NCBI GenBank assembly: GCA_000320545.1
Contig: ADNK01001542.1
Location: forward strand, 1-64,000
Reading direction: 5' to 3'
Length of the DNA stretch: 64,000 nt
From: Bigelowiella natans CCMP2755
Lineage: Eukaryota > Cercozoa > Chlorarachniophyceae
Positions 49,558 through 62,154 of the stretch are shown here, piece after piece; position 1 is the stretch's first letter; every line of letters starts with the position of its first letter. A program made the position numbers and the translations under genes. The notes under the pieces were generated by a model. The model was not told where the DNA came from. It worked only from the letters and a program-made list of their open reading frames with translations, and made no database searches.

Positions 49558-52104
49558 CTCTCTGCCCTTCTCTCCCTTTATGTATGTGTGTGTGTGACGT
49601 TCCTTCTATATACACGCATAGAAAAACTGTTACTACCATCATCTCCGTCATTGAGTGAAACTTCATACTGAATAATATGGGTGGTATGAGAATGATGATG
49701 ATGCGAGTAGCAGCCCAAACGACATAATGAAATTAGTTAATCATCGATAATGTAATCGAGAATGTAATATATTGCTTTGACTCGACTTGCAGAGCCGTTG
49801 TGTTATTTACCCGCCCCCTGTAGTTTATCCCTCCTGTGATCTCGCCGATGCTTCCTGAAAGAGCAGATATTACCGGGGTTTTGACAAATTAAGTGCCTTT
49901 CTCCCCTGTCAACTGCAGATGTGCGACTAATGGTATAGATCTTTAGTAAGCTGTGTAAGTGTGTGTTTGTGTTGTATGTTTATTTTTCATTGCTTCGATG
50001 ATGACCCCGGCAAGAAGATAAGAGAGGTATATCAATCTCATGCACAAGAACCTGATGATCATAGACACATATTCACCAACAATTGTTCTTCATCATTAAC
50101 ACTGAAAATAGATACATGTACTCGCGCATACACCAAGCGTCACCTACTCACAAACACACACACATAGACACGCGACGCCCAGGCCCTCTTCGGCCCTCGC
50201 TAGCACCTTCTCGCCGACTTTGAAAACCGGCATTTTGGCTGGTACTATTGGGTTGCGAGGGGGCAGCGATATGTCCATACCACCTTCATTTTCCTGGTTA
50301 TTTTCCCATCAATACGTCATCAAAAAAGGGAGAAGGAGGAGGAGATGGATAAAGGGAAAGAGAAAATATATTAATTTTTTCGCGGCGGTTTGTTACATCA
50401 TGGTTATTAAAGAGTACCTGTGAGTTGAATGAGCGCAGTTCATTGTATGTGGGAGATAAGTAACGATTCTCTTTCTTTGGCATCAAGCGATGGAACAACG
50501 TCTCCCAGTATTCTATTCAATGTATTTGTACAGAAACACAACGTTTCCTTCAAATAATATGCAAAGAATAATTCATTTTCCCATTAATACTAATGTGCCA
50601 TCGTGTCGGCTATCACCATCGCAATATCAAATCGCATCTTCATCATCGATCTTGTCAGTGTTTTGTGGAGTAATTTATTACCTAGAGCTGTTGGCTTCGA
50701 CATGATCGATTTGTGATATCCTGCATGATGAGGTGGGTGATCAAATCGGAATATCCACCAACCACTCGCAACTATATGCTATAAAATCACCACGTACAAA
50801 CTTATAAAACCGTGAAAATGCAGCTGTCGCGTGTGTGCGTTGACCTACCTCTTCCTTTCTTGCCTGAATCTGCCATTTCTTCTCGGTACATTCTGTCCCA
50901 ATAATTCACTTATTTAGAATCGATGTCGATTTGATGAAAGAGGAAATTGGAGGTGTAGGAGGGGAGAGAACAAGCGATAGAATTGCAAGTAGGAATGGTA
51001 ATTGGTGGCTGATCTTCAAAAGCAGCTCTATGATATATCACTACCTCAATAATTGCGAATCCCCAACGACATCGGCGAAATTCAACTATTATGCACATAG
51101 ATTTGGTAAAAGGCTGTTGTTTTGATGTGTGTCTTCACAGGGCTTGCGTGCATATGAACAACATCCTCTGCAGGTATACATGCGGACTCTTTTTTTAGAA
51201 AGCAAATATTAGCCTTTATTCACATGGAAACGCATGCATCTACCGTCGCATTGGTGAAGATGGTTTTGCCATCGTAGAAGTAGACCTGTGCATCATTAGT
51301 CCGTATTATTATTATACACATACAAGAATATATACTATGATGAATGTGCGGTGGTAGATACCGGCATGTCCATTCTTGCTTCTCCTCGAAGCTTTGTCAA
51401 TTCCCACGGGTAAAAAGGACCTTTTCCAAATAGCCGGGAGAGGAGGGAGGGAGATCAATATTTGCATGAAACGCATAGTCTTACTTCGTCCAAAAAGGAG
51501 TAACAAGTATACAATATATATTATTTTATGTGTAGTGATTCACGCATGCCTTGACCCATAAAAGGCATCAAAACCTTGAAGTCCGTCGTATCGATCTAAA
51601 TCGTCTTTTGTTTTGTTTGGGTTTATGTTTATTCCTCCGCATAGGCCTGGATCGTAGAAATACCCCACCTTGCCCGTCCTGCAAACATGCACACACAGCA
51701 CATACAGCACAACACACACAACACACACATATACACACGCACATCAATATAAACATACTGCAAAAGAGCCCTAACTAACCCCACTGCATTCGCTAAGAGG
51801 CAAAACCTTGCTAGAATTATTGAACGAACATCTGGATTTTGCAACACCGTCACTGCTTCATCATGTAGCCGTTGTACATCTGTGAGTATCATTATTCATA
51901 TTTTAGGCTTTGAAAAATATACCATTTTGCACGTGCGCGTTGGATAACGACAATAGAGCGCAGTTTATGATTTAATATATATACTCTATATATATACTCT
52001 ATATATATAGTATATATATTTTGCGACCTGATCTGTGGTCCTCTTCAGCATCCGAATCGTACTTTTGATAATTGTCATTAGATTATCATTATCCAGATAT
52101 ATAT

Positions 52105-52141
<37 letters not shown>

Positions 52142-55100
52142 TATCATGGTAGCAATCAATCAACCGATGAAATTTTTAAGGTGGTGGTGTAAGAGCAGTT
52201 ATTCACGTAAATAATAATAATAATATAAATGGAATTAGTAATAGTAAAATAATAATACATAGTTTGCATCATGATGCCTGTGTTACTATCACAGGTTGTT
52301 CTATCTTCTCTCTCCCAATAATCGTACCTTACTAATAGCCGATGGGGCATTACGTGCTGTGCGGTGAAGAACGATGCCTGTTGATTCTTCAAACTGAGCA
52401 AAGACATATTTCATCAGATATGAATAAAATACCATCTTCAATTACGCCCAAATAGGCCCCAATTTACACGGTCAGTCATCATAGTATCCCATGTTTCTTT
52501 TGGCATTATATCGACTACTATTACCACTTGAGTTCCATTGATAACCATCGGAACCCAGTATCCATTGGAGAGTCTTACAAACTCGCTTCCATCTGTTATT
52601 CATTCATAACCATCAATACTACCGTCAATGACATGATCATCATCATCGTCATCATCATAATGCACGTCACCATGAAAAGAGAAACATCTTAGAAATATAA
52701 TCATCGGAAATCTATCTGAATAATGAATAACAATAGGAATAATAATAATATATATATCTCATCAATACGAACGTAATTTTTCCTAACTAACCGGATGAGT
52801 TGTTGAGCCTCTCGACAGCGTGGAAAATCATGCCTTCATCAATGAAACTACACAATGACGATGACAGAAGGCAAATAATGACTCATTTGTTCTCGCACAG
52901 CTAATTTGAAATAAGCATACAAGCGTATACATGTATGTTATATCATATTAAATTAAAGTGAACCCGTGCTGTTCCCAGTCAGCGACATCTGTTATCTGCA
53001 AAAATATATAGGAAATACAAGCGACACGAAACGATCTAAAGCCAATGTTTCGAATAGAACAAAAATCTGACGAGGTAAATACAACTTACATCTAGTGATC
53101 GATAATCAACTACATTTCTCTATGGATTTTACAAATCAATTTGAATTATCCCTAAACATAACGAATGAACGTGGTGATCTTGCTCAGTCATAATACTGCA
53201 TGCATCTAGGCTAACAGAAGGTGCTGTTTGGTATCAACGTTGGGCGAGAGACGGAAGGCGACGCCGTTTGGATGGATACATCGTAACCGGATATATCTGA
53301 GTTGTTATGCCAGAAAGGGCAATGGTTGGTGTAGGAATCATCGTTGCTCGCATATCGACGTAACAACAGCACTGTTTCCGACAGGATATTGCATCGATCA
53401 TCACCGTGTTTCATTGCTGCTTCCAGAAGGAATACCATCGTCCTCAACAATATCTAGGTTCTCCTTTATATGCAAAGACATAGAATGTACATAACTCACA
53501 CAAAACTGACTATTGCGTTTTTTGTATATTACATGTTACAAATACTATCATTTTTTGGTTGAGAGTGTGCGTATATCTTCCCACCCAGCTTTAAAGCGAA
53601 TGCACTCCATGTCAAACAGAGAGCAATCGTCCGCCGAGGCGTTAACAAATAACAACAGGCACTACTACTACTGCCACCATTACTACTATCTCACATAATA
53701 CTCGAATATGCTTTGCAGCCATCTTCTCCCCTTCTGTCGTACTGTATTCATAAAGAGTTGAAACATCGGTTAGTTATCTGAAGAGACTTCTGCTGATAAG
53801 GTATCTAGGTTCTTCGTTTCCATCATCATCATCACGCACCTTAAACTCTCGAAAATGAACGTTTGGTTGGTTCGATTAATTTCTTCGATAGAATCAACTG
53901 CAAGGTAGAAGAAGAACAGAGATATACACAAAATACAATGTACGATGGTCACCGATACTCAAAGCACTTTATATGAATATCATAAGCTCAAAAAATCCAT
54001 TTATTATTAAGTTTTCTCTACAAGCGTATGCTCTCTAAACAGCAGAAAAGGTAGCATCATCGGCTACTTCTTTCATCATCAACATCGTCATTTCTATAGC
54101 CAGCACCTGACACTTCCGAGCTGCAATCCCCAGAAACGCTATCAGCAAACTCGATCTAAACAAACAAAACGATATCAATCACAAACACACACACACACAC
54201 ACACACATGTATGCATGCATACGCACAGGCAAACACACAATTATCACAAAAATAATCTCAAAAGCATCATTTTCATAGATAAACATACACTCATGCATGC
54301 TTAATAGCATGCGGTTAACATCGTGAAGAACACACTTCTGTCTCGTAATTCGCCGGTGTCGGTGCGTTGCAATAACCAGCTTCTTCTGTGGTTTTATCTG
54401 CATAGCACCACAAAAAACAAAACAATTTTTATGTAAAAACGGAAGCAAAGATACGCTCCTCCCCTCATCCCGTCTCTGGATACTGTTATCACGGTGAATT
54501 ATGGCTTGGTCATTTTATGGCACAACAACTTGATTTGATTGATTTCACCGATATTCATCTGCCGCCAGTGCTCAAGAAGCAAGCCATCCCCAATAACATC
54601 CGCATACATCACAAGCTGAGCGTCATTGGGAGTGAAGAATGGAAGGGAGGGGAGAAGAAGTCAACGACAACAACAACAACAACGATAAGAATAACAACAC
54701 GCCACAGGAACAATCTTGGCCCTCCCGACCTTGTTCTCCTCCGTTGTGTTTGTAGTCTTTCTAAAGCGACGCATTGGAAGGTCCATTGGCAGCCTATTGC
54801 GCCATTTGCGTAGCACCTTGATGAAGAGAGAGAAAGAGAGAGAAAGAGAGAGAAAGAGAGAGATAAGGATACAACGGCTTGGATGTTGACAGATAATGAT
54901 ACTATGAAGGATACAACGGCTTGGATGTTGACAGATAATGATACTATGCTAAATAGGTACATAAACGATTTACCTTAATGCTATATGGCCCTCTAACCAC
55001 ACCCGTAGCATCTTCATAGCAATAAGCGCTCTCCTGCTCAGTACGATGAGAGGAAAAGTGGATGCATGATGATCAAGATGTAGCACTAGTTGATAAGAAT

Positions 55101-55800
55101 ACAACACATCGAATCTCCTTTGAATTTTGTTCCTAAGACATGCTTTGGAGCATGTTACAAGGAAAACTCGAGTAGTTATACGCGTGCCTTATTGCTACTC
55201 CTATCGTATATGCTGTTATGCAGGCAGCTATAGCTATTTGGAGATCATCGGTGAATACCTGGCTTATGCCTTGTTTTCTCTTCTTGATCGTCGTTTTATC
55301 CGATGTCGGCTGCTGCTGCTGCTTCACAAAGTTTTCCATGGCCTGATGATGACAAAATGCACACATTATCTCGAAATATATCATGGTTGCATTAATAAGG
55401 ACGGTAGCAATGGATTATTCTATGAAACCACCTCGGTAGCCTTTAATCCGAGTTCTTTCATCCGCCTTTCAATACCAAGACCTGTATAGTTTACACGTAT
55501 ATACAATATTTATAATACTTAAACAAGTATAGAATACATACCTGGTTGCTTTCCCTCCAAGGCCGCTAATGTGCGAGCCTATGTGGATTAAGAAGAATGA
55601 TTTGTGCAAATCAACAACTCCTCATTCAATCCTAAACTGCATTCATATCATCGGCCGTGGAATGTTGATTTACATGATTTTCATCGTAAACGAGGATGGC
55701 GATTTTTCGTTTTTTGCTTCGGTTCTCCTCGTTGGTGAGATCATATCGATGATCAGGATTCATCTTTCATTTCTCTCAGTTTCTCTCCCTCTCACATGTA

Positions 55801-55840
<40 letters not shown>

Positions 55841-57807
55841 TGTGTGCTTTTTCATTCTATTTATGGCATTTACCTTGCTAACAAGCATGTCTTTGTGCTT
55901 CTCATTCTTCCATTCTTCCCGTAGCTATGAAGATGATGATGATGATGACATATATACTGCTCAGCAATCCCAACAACAAGAAAATCAATAACACAACCAA
56001 CCACTAGCAGAATCTATATCTATTCGAATGGACTGCACGTCAGTGCTTCTTCGTGTCATATTCTAAGGTTGCTCTAGTGCCTTGTGCTGTGCGTTACTAA
56101 CTCACCTTCCGTAACCGATTGTCTTCGTTTTCGAATTTTTGATTGAATCTACCAGAGATCATGATGGTGTATAATACAGGCGCATGGTTTATCTTAAATC
56201 AAACTTCACAGTGGTGACTAATAGCTGCGAGGCAGGTCGGAAGCTCATATTTATGGGAACTATTCTTCGATAATAACGGCGTATTTAGCAGTGTGCTTGA
56301 TAGTATTGCTACATATCCGTATAATCATCACTATCATCATCATCATCGTCATCATCATCATCATCATATCGTATTGTTTAGAAGTGAATGACTCGTCAGC
56401 AGCCTTCTCCCAGTCCTTATCATCCCACTAAGAAAAGACATATACATATATATTTAACGCAGCAGTAAATGTGCTGATTATTATGTGAGAGGCGATAAAA
56501 TCACGGGGATGGGCACAATGCGCGCGCGTATAATTTGTCGTACGTGTGTATAATAAATCAATCAACAACCCCGTCTTTTTCCTTTGCATCGCTATCAATC
56601 TCCTTCTTGTTCCCCAAGTTCTCTTTCCTTCGACGGCCACTAATCTGATTGTCATCAAACCACTCAATTATGCATGTCAATAATCTTTGCGTGCGTGCGT
56701 GTCACCTTATCCTTAATCATATGTCGGTAATTCTTTACCATATCCGCCATCTGGGGATTATCTACAAAATGTGTGGAAGACCAAAAGCGACATCTAATCG
56801 TTGTGAGGATTCTTAAAATTAGTTTCAATGTAACGCATACCTTTGAATTTGTACTGATATCGGTTGAGAATGTCTTTGATGGCCTTGCGCCCATCGAAGC
56901 CATTTCTTGGGTTGTAAGCAGCCTTTTTCTTCTATAAATGACGATAATATGGGGGGAATCGGGGCCTCGCGTTAAATAGATGAAGATAGGGGTGCTACCG
57001 CCTACTCAATCAACATGCACAGATTGAATCTATTCGGAACAGCAGCCACTACAAATTGAGTTACGTTTTCACCGCATTGATAAATATTCTTGAATTGGTG
57101 TGGAGAAAGAGTCGTTCTAAGCATGTTGACAGCTGCGAATGACCCCGTAGTAACGGTATTATTATTCCCTAAGACAGCAACACCTTCTTCGCCAGGTTGA
57201 GAAGAGGTCTTATTGCCCGATTGCCCGGAAAATATGACTCATCACTCTATGCATATATGGTTAAAGAACTCATCATCACCGCGACATGACTGGATGGTAG
57301 AAGGGTTGCAATACGGTTAATTCATATCTCCACATAGGAATAGCACGTGGTAGCAGCCATTGCAGAGAGTAGTGTGCGAATTACGGTGAACGTGGAGGAG
57401 AGGCAAAGCAGCACAATTATAGATGCGGTCCCAACTTGCACGGTCGAGATACTGCATAGGTGTCAATGGTGAGGACAAAGGAGGCGTGTCTGGAAAAGGA
57501 ACAGAACTCATCGGAACCTTATTCGTTCCATTTGCCATCGAATCGTAGACGTCATCACCACCAGCAATTTGAAGATGGATCAAGACCAATGGCCAGAGTG
57601 CGTTCTCTATTTGCACAGAGAATATCGCCCGCCATGGCAGCAAGGCGCATGCAAGCAACTAAAACGACTGGGGGGGCATTGAGGCAAGGAAGCTGTTTTG
57701 GGGCAGGGGCGCTGCAAGTTCCAAGTAGATCTAGGATAGGATGTTCATCGGACGATATTTTATCTAATATTCGATTTGCAATTTTGGATGAATATAAACG
57801 ACAATTC
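45451..57807 (-). CDS. unidentified many-exon gene(s) with GYF domain and UBA-like C-terminus
   Basis: A run of small minus-strand exons. From the 5' side: about 57560-57807 (LDKISSDEHPILDLLGTCS), about 57060-57160 (SFAAVNMLRTTLSPHQFKNI), about 56850-56930 (NPRNGFDGRKAIKDILNRYQ), about 55450-55600 (LAALEGKQPG then GIERRMKELGLKATE), GYF exons 54974-55033 and about 54695-54816, about 52440-52595 (DGSEFVRLSNGYWVPMVING, SH3- or Tudor-like), about 51785-51885 (RLHDEAVTVLQNPDVRSIIL), about 51640-51700 (KVGYFYDPGLCGGINI), about 50170-50220 (FKVGEKVLARAEEG), about 49150-49330 (EEYGKLKAMEEQ) and the last exon 45451-45657. The mix of GYF (binds Pro-rich peptides), a possible Tudor/SH3-like fold and UBA (binds ubiquitin) suggests an adaptor. 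I could not join all exons, so two or more genes are possible. Confidence 0.45.
48571..48670. repeat. perfect 50-bp tandem duplication
   Basis: Two identical copies (48571-48620 and 48621-48670) of a unit starting TCCCAGAAGTATTGAAAATC and ending CTCAACATAA. No substitution separates them, so the duplication is recent. Confidence 0.95.
51965..52140. repeat. (AT)n-rich intron segment
   Basis: ACTCTATATAT-type repeats at about 51975-52020 and a pure AT run at about 52100-52138, within an intron of the minus-strand gene. AT repeats of this size readily form cruciforms. Confidence 0.85.
54695..55033 (-). other. GYF domain split over two exons
   Basis: Exon 54974-55033 reads ESAYCYEDATGVVRGPYSIK; after an intron the next exon (high end 54816) continues VLRKWRNRLPMDLPMRR in phase 0. 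Together they match the GYF pattern W/x-Y-x-D-x2-G-x2-x-GPYS-x4-L-x2-W-x5-P-x-DL-x-x-RR. The usual first Trp is Ala-Tyr here. GYF domains bind Pro-rich ligands. The carboxy side ends in a basic linker, KVGRAKIVPVA. Confidence 0.7.
54865..54948. repeat. perfect 42-bp tandem duplication
   Basis: Copies 54865-54906 and 54907-54948 start AAGGATACAACGGCTTGGAT and are identical. They follow an AGAGAGAA-type microsatellite in the intron that splits the GYF domain. Confidence 0.9.
55795..55840. repeat. (CA)n tract
   Basis: A CA array of about 36 bp ending in CACGTGCGTGTGTG, so that its end can pair back on itself. It is intronic to the minus-strand gene. Confidence 0.8.
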
Positions 57808-57953
57808 TGGATCTGCGACAACGGGATTAGCTGCGATTCCTTTAAAACTTTCGTTCACTACCGGTAATTCCTTCTCCCCGATGCATCATCTCAGACCAGC
57901 ATGGAAGCTTGTGTCCGCATAATAGACTGTGATCTCAAACAACAGGAAGGACA

Positions 57954-59713
57954 ATGTCTGTGTCACAATTCTTGGGAAAACATGATTGGAAAGTGAGTGT
58001 TCAAGACGGCGGGACTTACTTGGTTTCTGGGAATCAAACGAGCAATGAAGACAAAAATGTGAGCGAGAAAGTGGAGACACTGGAAAATCAACTCAAGTGT
58101 TGGAAAGAAAACTTGAAACACGAGTTGGAAAAACGAAAGGAAGATGTGTCGAAATGTGAGACTCAATTGAAGACACTGGTAAATGAAATTGAAAATGGAG
58201 ACAGCGATGAAGGAGAGGATGACGATGGGTTGGATGGTGAGTGCAAAAGCGAGACATAATTCGTGAAATTGTGACCCAGCGAGACATTTTAATAAAACAT
58301 CGCGAGAAAATCAATGAAATTACCGACATGTTAAAAGTGGGGAAATTTTGTGATAAGAAGAGTTTGGAAGTCGCTTACAAACTGAGGATGGAGCAATATG
58401 TTTTCAAGCAAATAGACACAAAATTCGTGCAAAAATACAAATTCAACGATGGGAAAATATCAGTTGTGTCTCAGCTGAGCGCTGAAAGTGCTATAGTAGA
58501 TGGGATGTCCTTCACAGGACACAGTGTTCACTCCTTGCGGAAGTGTGGGGACAAAGCAACTCTGGTTGCGGTCGCCCAAGCGGAAATGCAGTTGTCAAAT
58601 TCCCTCCAAACTCTGTATGACAAGACCACTGAAGAAATCGCACGACTGAGAAATGAATATGAGAAGGCAGGCATCAATGACCAAGGAAGAAAGCATAATC
58701 TGGTCGCAGAGGAACTCAAAGCGTTGCGATTACTAGGCAGGATGAAAAAGGGAAAGCATAAAGCTGAGATGCTGGTTATTGCCTACATCGTTGAGAGACT
58801 GGACGACCTCATAGTAGATAAATCGGTGTATATCAACATTCAACAACAACTCGAGTGGAAACGAAAATTGTCGGAGATGAAGGTGTGGAACAAACTGCCG
58901 GATATGATGACTGAGAGGGGTGGTTTGGGTGTGGCTGTTGGGGATGGCAAGCTGTTTGCGGTTGGTGGACATGATGGTAATGATGAACTCAAATCTGGGG
59001 AGTATCTGAATTTGAATGATGTGGATACGGGGTGGAAGAAACTGCCTGATATGAATATTAGGAGATATTGTTTGGGTGTGGCCGTTGGGGATGGCAAGCT
59101 GTTTGCGGTTGGTGGTGGGTATGATGGTGATAATTGCCTCAAATTGGGGGAGTATCTGGATTTGAAGGATGTGGATGCGGGGTGGAAGGAACTGCCTGAT
59201 ATGAGGATTTACAGGGATGATTTTGGTGTGGCTGTTGGGGATGGCAAGCTGTTTGCGGTTGGTGGCGCGGGTGATAATGGTTGTTATCTCCAATCTGGGG
59301 AGTATCTGAATTTGAAGGATGTGGATGCAGGGTGGAAGAAACTGCCTGATATGATGACTAAAAGGGGTTATTTGGGTGTGGCTGTTGGGGATGGCAAGCT
59401 GTTTGCGGTTGGTGGGTATAATAGTACTGAATTCAAATCTGGGGAGTATCTGGATTTGAAGGATGTGGATGCGGGGTGGAAGAAACTGCCTGATATGAGG
59501 ATTGAGAGGAGTAGTTTGGGTGTGGCTGTTGGGGATGGTAAGCTGTTTGCGGTTGGTGGACATGATGGTGATAATTACCTCAAATCTGGGGAGTATCTGG
59601 ATTTGAAGGATGTGGATGCGGGGTGGAAGGAACTGCCTGACATGAGGATTGAGAGGATAGGTGTGGCTGTTGGGGATGGCAAGCTGTTTGCTGTTGGGTG
59701 GGAATGGTGGTAG
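57954..59713 (+). CDS. coiled-coil kelch-repeat protein with two apparent frame breaks
   Basis: The first frame (ATG at 57954) encodes MSVSQFLGKHDWKVSVQDGG, then a long coiled coil and an acidic linker. It stops at 58259 while a second frame, overlapping by 19 bases, continues the coiled coil (QKRDIIREIVTQRDILIKHR) and then gives six kelch repeats of about 50 residues with core GVAVGDGKLFAVGG and GWKKLPDM. A 101-bp GT-AG intron (58179-58279) would also restore the frame, but both frames look coding across that stretch, which favours a frameshift. At about 59694-59697 an extra G relative to the other repeats changes VGG to VGW and ends the protein at 59713; the next frame still reads kelch-like to a stop at 59761. 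Kelch propellers bind partner proteins. There are no microsatellites in the gene. It may be a young pseudogene or contain assembly errors. Confidence 0.75.
58930..59700 (+). repeat. six near-identical kelch-unit DNA repeats
   Basis: The word GGGGATGGCAAGCTGTTTGC (or one base different) recurs at about 58939, 59077, 59227, 59377, 59530 and 59671, a spacing of 140-156 bp. Identity is very high at silent as well as coding positions, which points to recent expansion or gene conversion. Confidence 0.9.
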
Positions 59714-60124
59714 TAAAAGTGATCATTGCAAATCTGGGGAGTATCTTCGCATCGTTATGTAGACAGCTTCGCACACACATCGGATTCTGTCTAGAGAAAT
59801 GTGATCATTCACAGCCATCTACAACTTCGCTCATCAGATGAACATGGACTTTCATCGCCTTTTCTCTTAGTTTGCGACAGAATTCGGAATTCAGTTCGGC
59901 TTTTAGGTTGTCTGTTGCCAGGATGATTTCACTAAGTTCATCATCAATGTCACAGATTTCATTTGCTGTGCTACGTTTGGTCACTTGTTCAATGTTGCTC
60001 GTGTTGATCTCATGGTGAGATGTTTCTTTGAATGAAAATCACAATTGGGTGCTCTGTGAAGGTCATCAACAGGAATCCTTTTGCTGTGAGCACATTGATG
60101 AGCATGCATTTTGCAGCATCGCAT

Positions 60125-60270
60125 GTCAACACAGCACACAGCAGTCGTGCATCATCACACAGCAGTCGCACGTGTCAGCACGATAACGGCGCGCGCGCAT
60201 AGCAGTCGTGCATCAGCACATGGCAGTCGCACATCAGCACGGCAATGATGCTTCAGCACAAACGGGACAC
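60125..60270. repeat. degenerate short tandem repeat, AGCAGTCGyrCATCAGCACA unit
   Basis: About six imperfect copies of a 20-26-bp unit containing GCAGTCG and CATCAGCAC. A GCGCGCGC run near 60188 interrupts the array. Function unknown. Confidence 0.6.
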
Positions 60271-61653
60271 ACCAGTCGCATGTTGGCACAGACAATTGGT
60301 TTCCACATTCGGACATCGAATGTTGGAAAAGAACGTCGTGCACATTCTCACACATGACATTCATTTGTTTTGTGAAAGCTCATGATGAAATGCCTTTGCA
60401 GACACATCATTCAAATGTCAATAGTTTGTTTTTCAGGTGGGAACACAGACTTGCATGTTCACTGCTTTGCTACTTGGTGATTGCAATTGATGTGTGTTGT
60501 TGTCTTGTTTTCAAACATGTCCAGATTTCTTGGTTCTTTGATGTCTTCGTGAATGATTTTGGGATTGCAGAACTCAAAATTTGCTTTTTGATTCAACTTT
60601 TCTGGTGTTTTTTATTTGTTTGCTTTTCCACGTTTTTTGCTGCATCTGGGCATTCTGGCATTCGGGCATGTTGTCCAGTTGTGTTGTTTTTTTTATGTTC
60701 GCTTCTCTGTGTTCTTCCTTTTGTTGATTTGTTTTTCCTTCACTTGCTTTTCCACACTTTTTGTTGCATCATTGTTTCATCTTTTCTTTGCTTTTGATTC
60801 TGCACGTTTTGTCCGCTGTTCTCATTTCTTCTTTTGACAATCAACATGCATGACTTTCTTCCATCACTTTTGATTTTTTCATCCAAAGCCCAATCCTTTT
60901 TCCATACTGATGACACACTCCTCTTTCAAGCTGCTTTTCATTCCAGCAACATCAAGTTGCATTGCTAAATTGTTTTCATGTTTGCTTTCATTTTCAACAT
61001 GACAATTGATTTTTTGACTTTTCGCACTTGATGTTGTGATTAAGAATTCTCCACATCGTTTTTCTTGTCATTTTTTGTTTTGGGGACCACGGAAATTGGG
61101 GATTTGTTCGCCTCTTTCATTTTCCAAATCAATGTGGGGCTTTGCATGGCTAGATGGGGTCTTGAAAAACAAACTTTCGAATGTGCGCACATGTGCTAGA
61201 TGTGTGCACATGCACACACAATGCTTTGTGCAAATGTGACCCCCAACCTCCAAAAAATGCCCCCCATGCTAACATGAAGCATGGGCATGACAATGCTAAA
61301 ACACTAGAATGTGATGTCATGCAGCGCATGATGCTACATTGCTAGATTGGCACAATGCTAGAATAACACAATGTAGAATGATGCTGTCGCATCGCTTTGT
61401 GAGTACTAGAGTAGGTTGTGCTTCGCACATGCCATGCTTACATGCTGCCATTGGCGGTTGCAATGATTTTATTGTTATTGCTTGCACATTGCACACGGTG
61501 CCAAGCAACTGCACGCGCTGCAAAGAAGCCAACAGCTCTAGAGCTCCAGGATCATGCATCTTGCAACATGTCACCATGTTAGCATGGCGTGATCTTCCAC
61601 AACTAAGCAATCTACCCATATACATTGCACTTGACAGCATCATTATGTTATCT

Positions 61654-61750
61654 GTGAGACGGATATGACTAAAAGATCACCTAGATTACATTTATTCAAT
61701 GGTCGTCCTAATGTAGCTATGCAAAGCTAGAAAGCAGCGACTGCAGCGCT
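61654..61750 (-). repeat. dispersed repeat family 2, copy 3 (inverted)
   Basis: The reverse complement reads CGCTGCAGTCGCTGC, then CTACATTAGGACGACCATTGA, and ends ATATCCGTCTCAC, matching 8011-8115 and 44352-44483 in order and spacing. Confidence 0.65.
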
Positions 61751-62154
61751 TTGATGGGCACACAGTAATCATTACTGCGCAACCATGTTACATTCAGACT
61801 AGCTTACACGCGCTGGCGCATTATGGAAATAAGACAGCATGGCCAATGAACAATCTGAGCTGTTCATTTCTAGATTTGAGCTAGAATCGTATGTCGTTGG
61901 CTCGTGAAACAAGAAGGGCGGCACAATGACATACGCTCATTCATCACTACCATACGCACCGACACATTTGACTCGAGCTTGGCAATAATAGGATCATTTT
62001 GTTAATTGTAAACTTATTTCCCTAAAATTCGAGATTCAACACCGCACCATTCTGTCTCCAGAAATGAAGAGCGATTACTGTCTATTGATCTCGCAATGAA
62101 TATTTACATAGCACCTCTCCGTATTCTTCTTCTGTATACACATGCACAACCACT

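Larger units (their letters stand above)
59762..62154. repeat. repeat block E (no convincing gene)
   Basis: TGCA-rich words again, with no trinucleotide microsatellites. It holds a short degenerate tandem array at 60125-60270, a T-rich stretch (60360-60850) with two related CTTTTCCACrYTTTTTG segments, CATGCTAACATGAAGCATG near 61266, and repeat family 2 copy 3 in reverse (61654-61750). The open frame at 60354-60797 is Phe/Cys-rich and looks like a T-run artefact. Confidence 0.55.

Noticed and set aside
58733-59563. 276-codon minus-strand frame opposite the kelch repeats
   Set aside because: It is the antisense of a highly repeated coding sequence and only mirrors its periodicity.
60354-60797. 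147-codon Phe/Cys-rich frame that looks like a membrane protein
   Set aside because: It arises from T-rich DNA in a repeat block, with no family motif and a competing overlapping frame of the same kind.
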